This document shows positions 6,667 through 9,339 of a stretch of 9,339 nucleotides of DNA, one piece after another. Position numbers and translations under genes: made by a program. Under the pieces are notes generated by a model, which did no database searches, had not been told where the DNA came from, and worked only from the letters and a program-made list of their open reading frames with translations. This stretch comes from an uncultured Lachnospiraceae bacterium. GTDB taxonomy: Bacteria > Bacillota > Clostridia > Lachnospirales > Lachnospiraceae. Where the stretch lies: the NCBI GenBank assembly GCA_910586275.1, contig CAJUIM010000131.1, positions 1-9,339 on the forward strand, in the 5' to 3' direction. How positions within the stretch are numbered: position 1 is the stretch's first letter; the number at the start of each line of letters is the position of its first letter.

Positions 6667-7486
6667 ACTCCGTCACTGCCGGATCTACCATATCGGTCGT
6701 TCTCTTCCATTCCTTCGTTCCCTCTACCTTCACCGTCTCCTGAGCATGTTTTGACAAAAACCGTGTCAAAGAATATACATCAATCCAAATTTCATTATTT
6801 CCTTCCTTCTGGGACTCGTCAAATATCAGCTGCAATCCCCAATGCAGATGCACGACCTTAATGTTATTGACATTTTCCTTAACACTGTACCCGGTATGCC
6901 CCATATACCCGATCACATCCCCTGCCGTCACCACGCTTCCCTCTTCCAGCCCTTCCGCATACGGGTAGTTCTGCCGTAAATGTGCATAATAATAATACCG
7001 TTTCCCGTCGAAACTCCGAATGCCAATCCTCCATCCTCCATACTGATTCCACCCCAAAGCCTCTACCACTCCGGATTCAACTGCTATAATTGGTGTGCCT
7101 ATAGAAATATTATATTGACAATGAATACGTCCGGAACTGTCACGCCCCATACTCAAGCCAGTCTGTATCCTCCGCAGATAACTCTCGTTTATAATAAATT
7201 TCATTATCGCAAACTACATATTTTGTCAATGCTTCATCTTTTACAACACAAGAAACTGGTGCTTTCCCGTTTACCGGAACACTATACAACCCTTCATTGT
7301 TTGAAAAATACAGCAAACCGTCTACCACTGCCAGTTCATCTGGTTCTTTATCTTTGCATAGTTCTAAGCTTTCCTTTTCTACAATATCATATTGATAAAT
7401 AGTACCATTGGAAGCATTCAGCAGAGTTGGTCGTAACAGGATTTCAGGGGTATTTTTTTGCACGTCAAAAAAGCGGACGTTAGTGG
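6632..7486 (-). pseudogene. Remnant of an M23-type peptidase gene with an upstream propeller-like region, 5'-truncated and frameshifted
   Basis: Two overlapping minus-strand frames appear to be pieces of one gene. The upstream frame (stop at 7140) has propeller-like repeats of the DUF5050 style: VVDGLLYFSNNEGLYSVPV and YVVCDNEIYYKREL. It ends in DTDWLEYGA. The downstream frame is an M23 (lysostaphin/LytM-type) domain: GTPIIAVESGVVEALGW, YYYAHL, VTAGDVIGYMGHTGYS and HLHWGLQLIFDESQ. Removing one G from the GGGG at 7145-7148 joins them as WLEYG-RDSSGRIH without loss, pointing to a one-base frameshift. The 5' end of the propeller region is missing, because the IS30 relic abuts it near 7487 and no continuation is found beyond 8420. 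The first zinc motif reads HCQYN where the family has HxxxD, so a metal ligand Asp is replaced by Asn. An alternative is an intact short M23 gene starting at an ATG at 7150, but that would lack a normal N-terminus and a ribosome site. Confidence 0.65.
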
Positions 7487-7513
7487 CACTTTTTGGGGGT
7501 GTAGGACTAAATT
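7487..7513 (+). repeat. Left terminal inverted repeat of the IS30 relic
   Basis: Read inward, CACTTT, four bases, GGGTG, six bases, TAAATT. It pairs with the right-end repeat, which has CACTTT, three bases, GGGTG, five bases, TAGATT; the bases between GGGTG and the TARATT block differ mostly by transitions. It lies 50 bp beyond the transposase stop codon. Confidence 0.5.
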
Positions 7514-7563
7514 CCACTTGGATGATGACATATGGAGCCATTCTGACAGCCGCCTGTGGGAAA

Positions 7564-8305
7564 TTATTTTTTGAGAAGGTAAGGTTTGAGAATAACCTTA
7601 TCTTTCTCTATTTTATGGATGCCGAAAGCCTCCAGTTTTTCATATAAATCGTGGTACATGAAATCAGTCAGCTCAAGGGGGCTTCTTCCACCGAGCATTT
7701 CCACGGGAGCGGAATTCACATGGCTGAGAGCAAGGTTAAGTGCACTTTGGCCAGTGACTCCTAACGCTCTTAAGTCTGTACCTTTAGGAAGAATATATCT
7801 GAGCTGGACATGTTTGTTTTCCAAAGATCCTTTCTGCCCGGACTGCATGGGGTCACAGTAGAAGACCCTGGTTCGCAGCCATAGCCTCTGCTTCCCGGGA
7901 AGTAAGGTTGACGCCTTGCCTTGAGTCAATAAGGGCAGCACGGTAATCCCTGTGGGCATCTTCCGGAGAGTACTGGTATTTGTCAAACCTGCAGCGGGGC
8001 CAGTTTGAACATCCATTGCAGGTGCCGGGAGAACGGTCGCGTCTTGAGCAGTGGAAAGGACTGTACTCGGGGCAGACCGGGGTACACTGACGGTTAAAGG
8101 GGCATTTGCGGTAGTTATTGCATTCCAGAGGCATCTTGCATTTATGGGTAAGATACCTGTGGAGCTTAATCTCTTTGCCAATGGTAGACTTATCCTTACC
8201 AATGATCTTAGCGATGGCAGTTTTAGTTGAGCCATTGACAATGCCTGTAAGGATGATACGTCTTTCTTCCAAGGTTAAATGGGAAAAAGCATTTGAGTTA
8301 CTCAT
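7564..8305 (-). pseudogene. IS30-family transposase, internal out-of-frame deletion
   Basis: The 5' part, from an ATG at 8305 with AGGCAGG upstream, encodes an IS30-type helix-turn-helix (LTLEERRIILTGI, then KTAIAKIIGKDKSTIGKEI) followed by a Cys-rich zinc-ribbon-like stretch (nine Cys between residues 56 and 105). It continues to SREAEAMAA at about 7875, then hits a stop at 7853 after six novel codons. The 3' part, in another frame from about 7875 to 7564, is the conserved C-terminus with the last acidic residue of the DDE site: CDPMQSGQKGSLENKH, then RYILPKGTDL and HVNSAPVEMLGGRSPLEL. The segment holding the first two catalytic aspartates is absent (roughly 200 codons by comparison with usual family length), so the enzyme cannot be active. 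Both flanks read cleanly, so this looks like one deletion event. Confidence 0.88.
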
Positions 8306-8395
8306 ATAGGTACCTGCCTTTCCGGCAGCTGTCAGGTATCTAAAGTGTAAGACTAAATGCAACATATGGGAAAGTGGAAACAGGTGAAAGACTAA

Positions 8396-8420
8396 AATCT
8401 ACTTCGCACCCTTCAAAGTG
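8396..8420 (-). repeat. Right terminal inverted repeat of the IS30 relic
   Basis: Read inward on the minus strand, CACTTT-GAA-GGGTG-CGAAG-TAGATT, partner of 7487-7513. It lies about 90 bp upstream of the transposase start. Two more copies of AAAGTG (8342, 8371) lie inside, so the choice of the outermost one as the end rests on the shared GGGTG block. Confidence 0.45.
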
Positions 8421-8479
8421 GAAATAAACTTTTCACTTCAGTATTATCACAAGTTAATAACAGTTCTCAATGTTCCTTA

Positions 8480-8508
8480 TTGACCTTCCGCGCACGGCAT
8501 GGTATAAT
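8480..8508 (+). promoter_or_regulatory. Near-consensus sigma-A-type promoter
   Basis: TTGACC (8480-8485), a 17-bp spacer and an exact TATAAT (8503-8508). Predicted start near 8515. No plus-strand gene follows; the next element is a terminator-like hairpin. Confidence 0.7.
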
Positions 8509-8514
8509 GTCCAT

Positions 8515-8584
8515 GTTCCGCACATAAACATTATTGTTGTTGAAAGGGGCTGTGCATACATCTTTGCGTAGCCCCTTTCTTCTG
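8515..8584 (+). ncRNA. Candidate small RNA of about 70 nt
   Basis: Transcription from the promoter at 8480-8508 would begin near 8515 and reach a strong stem at 8542-8579. GAAAGGGGCTGTGC pairs over 14 positions (two G-U) with GCGTAGCCCCTTTC around a 10-base loop, followed by TTCTG, a short U-rich tail. The 5' 27 bases are AU-rich and single-stranded (CATAAACATTATTGTTG), a layout typical of trans-acting small RNAs. No open frame longer than four codons was seen inside. It could instead be an orphan leader whose gene was lost when the mobile element rearranged the region. No known RNA family was recognised. Confidence 0.4.
8542..8583 (+). terminator. Terminator-like hairpin of the small transcript
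   Basis: A ten-base perfect stem GAAAGGGGCT/AGCCCCTTTC is extended by four more pairs including two wobbles, with loop ATACATCTTT. On the plus strand the arm ends in TTTC followed by TTCT, a moderate U tract; on the minus strand it is followed by AACAACAATA, so the plus direction is favoured. Confidence 0.6.
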
Positions 8585-8798
8585 CCTGCCCGTCATGACT
8601 CACAGCCTGTCCTCACCGATACCTCACGTCATATGCTCTGTTGCCGGACATAGGGGGGCGCGAATTCCGCCGTACATCCTTTTTTCGGCACCCCGGATGC
8701 CATCCTCACCTCACTAGATAACACAAAGTAATCTTTCCGTCATCCCACTTTTCCAATCATCCCTCTCTCCTCCTGAAGCCTGTCCCACATGGGGCCGC

Positions 8799-8990
8799 CT
8801 AGACGGTCCCCGGCTCCCTCTCCTCCGCCTCCATTGCCATCCTCTCTTCTAGCAGCCTACAGGACAGCCGGCTGTTCCTCACGTCTTCCACGATGTCAGC
8901 AAACGCCTGCGTCACCCGCCGGGACACACCCTGCATGCCGTCCTCACATTCCACGATAACATTTATGTTCAACTCCTTACGTCTCCCCAT
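8799..8990 (-). CDS. Small hypothetical protein (63 residues)
   Basis: Not recognised. The ATG has AAAGGAG ending about eleven bases upstream, a fair ribosome site. The N-terminal part starts with a basic MGRRK, then a short strand-like NINVIVEC. From about residue 22 onward the protein is a long, highly charged amphipathic helix (VTQAFADIVEDVRNSR, then LEERMAMEAEEREP), without membrane segment or signal. Such small strand-helix proteins are common among accessory genes of clostridial mobile elements, but no family is claimed. Possible promoter pieces lie upstream (TACAAT at 9115-9110 on the minus strand), without a well-placed -35. Confidence 0.55.
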   Translation of the reverse strand: MGRRKELNINVIVECEDGMQGVSRRVTQAFADIVEDVRNSRLSCRLLEERMAMEAEEREPGTV

Positions 8991-9339
8991 ATATGTAAGC
9001 GCTCCTTTTTTACCATCCTATGCATCCCCGGCCTGTCCGTATCTCTGAAATATGATGCCCTCCGGCACACCGGCCAAAGAGGGCCTGCCCCGCTTATCTG
9101 TCCAGTTTATTGTAGCCTATCCATTAATAACGACTACAATCAGGTTGCCCTTTGCGAACATGATTCTTCCATAACTGACTCCCGTGTCCTAGTAGATGAT
9201 ATTATCACAGTCTATGGAACCTCTGTTGGATAGGTGGAATAGGTGACTTAGAAAATATCCATTATTCACAATGTCATGATGCTGGGGTCAAAACATAGAG
9301 TTTTCTATGTTTGATACTCTGCAAGAACCTTGCTACGAA
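8991..9339. other. Non-coding right end with two small inverted repeats
   Basis: No ORF of meaningful length on either strand. It contains ATTGTAG (9109-9115) repeated inverted as CTACAAT (9134-9140), and a 9-bp perfect inverted repeat AAACATAGA/TCTATGTTT with a 4-base loop (9291-9312). Just inside the latter, on the minus strand, lies TTGACC. These may be protein-binding sites or ends of a mobile element lying beyond the window; nothing identifies them. Confidence 0.4.

Larger units (their letters stand above)
7487..8420 (-). mobile_element. Internally deleted IS30-family insertion sequence relic
   Basis: About 934 bp bounded by imperfect inverted repeats (7487-7513 and 8396-8420) around a broken IS30-type transposase gene on the minus strand. 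The element is several hundred bases shorter than a normal IS30-family copy, because the transposase middle is deleted. No target duplication is visible beside the repeats. The DNA on the two sides does not join into one gene, so a rearrangement probably followed insertion. The exact ends are inferred from repeat matching and may be off by several bases. Confidence 0.65.
8421..8798. other. Non-coding stretch between the IS relic and the 63-residue ORF
   Basis: No gene of normal size is supported. It holds a consensus promoter with a nearby terminator hairpin on the plus strand (8480-8583, listed separately) and, on the minus strand downstream of the 63-codon ORF, tiny frames with reasonable ribosome sites. 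The clearest of these is 24 codons at 8703-8629, preceded by GAGGTGAGG. These may be leader peptides, decayed coding DNA or chance. Confidence 0.4.

Noticed and set aside
6526..6861. A plus-strand 111-codon frame opposite the M23 remnant
   Set aside because: Pro/Ser-rich antisense shadow of a recognisable peptidase coding frame; no ribosome site.
7151..7204. An upstream N-terminal extension of the M23 frame from an ATG at 7204
   Set aside because: These codons overlap the better-supported propeller-like frame and read as an unconvincing basic peptide (MKFIINESYLRR); the frameshift model explains the region better.
7487..7541. The N-terminal end (MAPYVIIQVEFSPTPPK) of the propeller-like frame starting at 7541
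   Set aside because: This part lies inside the IS relic's end sequence, so it is read-in from the element and not native protein.
1..9339. CRISPR arrays, tRNA or rRNA genes, phage structural genes or a defence system
   Set aside because: Looked for regularly spaced repeats, tRNA-like cloverleafs and known defence motifs; none seen. The only iterated motifs are the few short copies at the IS relic's ends.

Overview
The window looks like a chromosomal segment of an anaerobic, low-to-medium GC Firmicute, most likely a Lachnospiraceae-type Clostridium. The basis is the protein style, clear Shine-Dalgarno sites, consensus sigma-A-like promoters, a PerR-type Fur protein, and an IS30-type transposase and M23 peptidase that resemble gut clostridial ones. 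No database search was possible, so the family assignment is inference. The left two thirds is orderly housekeeping and stress DNA. The right third (about 6.43-9.34 kb, the accessory end) is gene remnants, an insertion-sequence relic and mostly non-coding DNA.

Layout. 167-1666 (+) is an M32 metallocarboxypeptidase. It converges on a minus-strand run read from 4820 down to 1754: a PerR-like Fur-family regulator, then 19 bp later a soluble methyl-accepting chemotaxis protein with a C-terminal zinc-binding CZB domain, then 51 bp later phosphopentomutase (deoB). A hairpin at 1700-1735 separates deoB from the peptidase gene. Divergent from the regulator, at 5057-6373 (+), is a single-chain fusion of a CcdA/DsbD-type membrane domain to a TlpA/ResA-type thioredoxin domain. 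The divergent intergenic region carries a well-formed promoter in each direction. A PerR-box-like palindrome (4847-4865) sits at the likely transcription start of the regulator. An 18-bp perfect hairpin (6394-6443) closes the fusion gene.

From 6433 to 7486 (-) there is a small hypothetical ORF and the damaged 3' part of a propeller-like/M23 peptidase gene. That gene is cut at its 5' side by an IS30-family relic (about 7487-8420) and apparently split by a one-base change in a G run. The relic's transposase gene has lost its middle by an out-of-frame deletion. Its imperfect terminal inverted repeats remain, with iterated short motifs near the ends. From 8480 a consensus promoter is followed within 35 bases of its predicted start by a terminator-like hairpin, suggesting a roughly 70-nt small RNA. 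A 63-codon ORF of unknown function (8799-8990, -) and about 350 bp with only small inverted repeats complete the window.

How the genes may work together. The PerR-like regulator, a cytoplasmic CZB chemoreceptor (CZB domains are known zinc-thiolate sensors of oxidants such as HOCl in other bacteria) and the thiol-disulfide carrier form a plausible redox-response neighbourhood. In this model one peroxide- or metal-sensing repressor would control its own operon, including an oxidant-directed chemotaxis input, and possibly the divergent thiol-reductant gene. This coordination is inferred from layout and is not shown directly.
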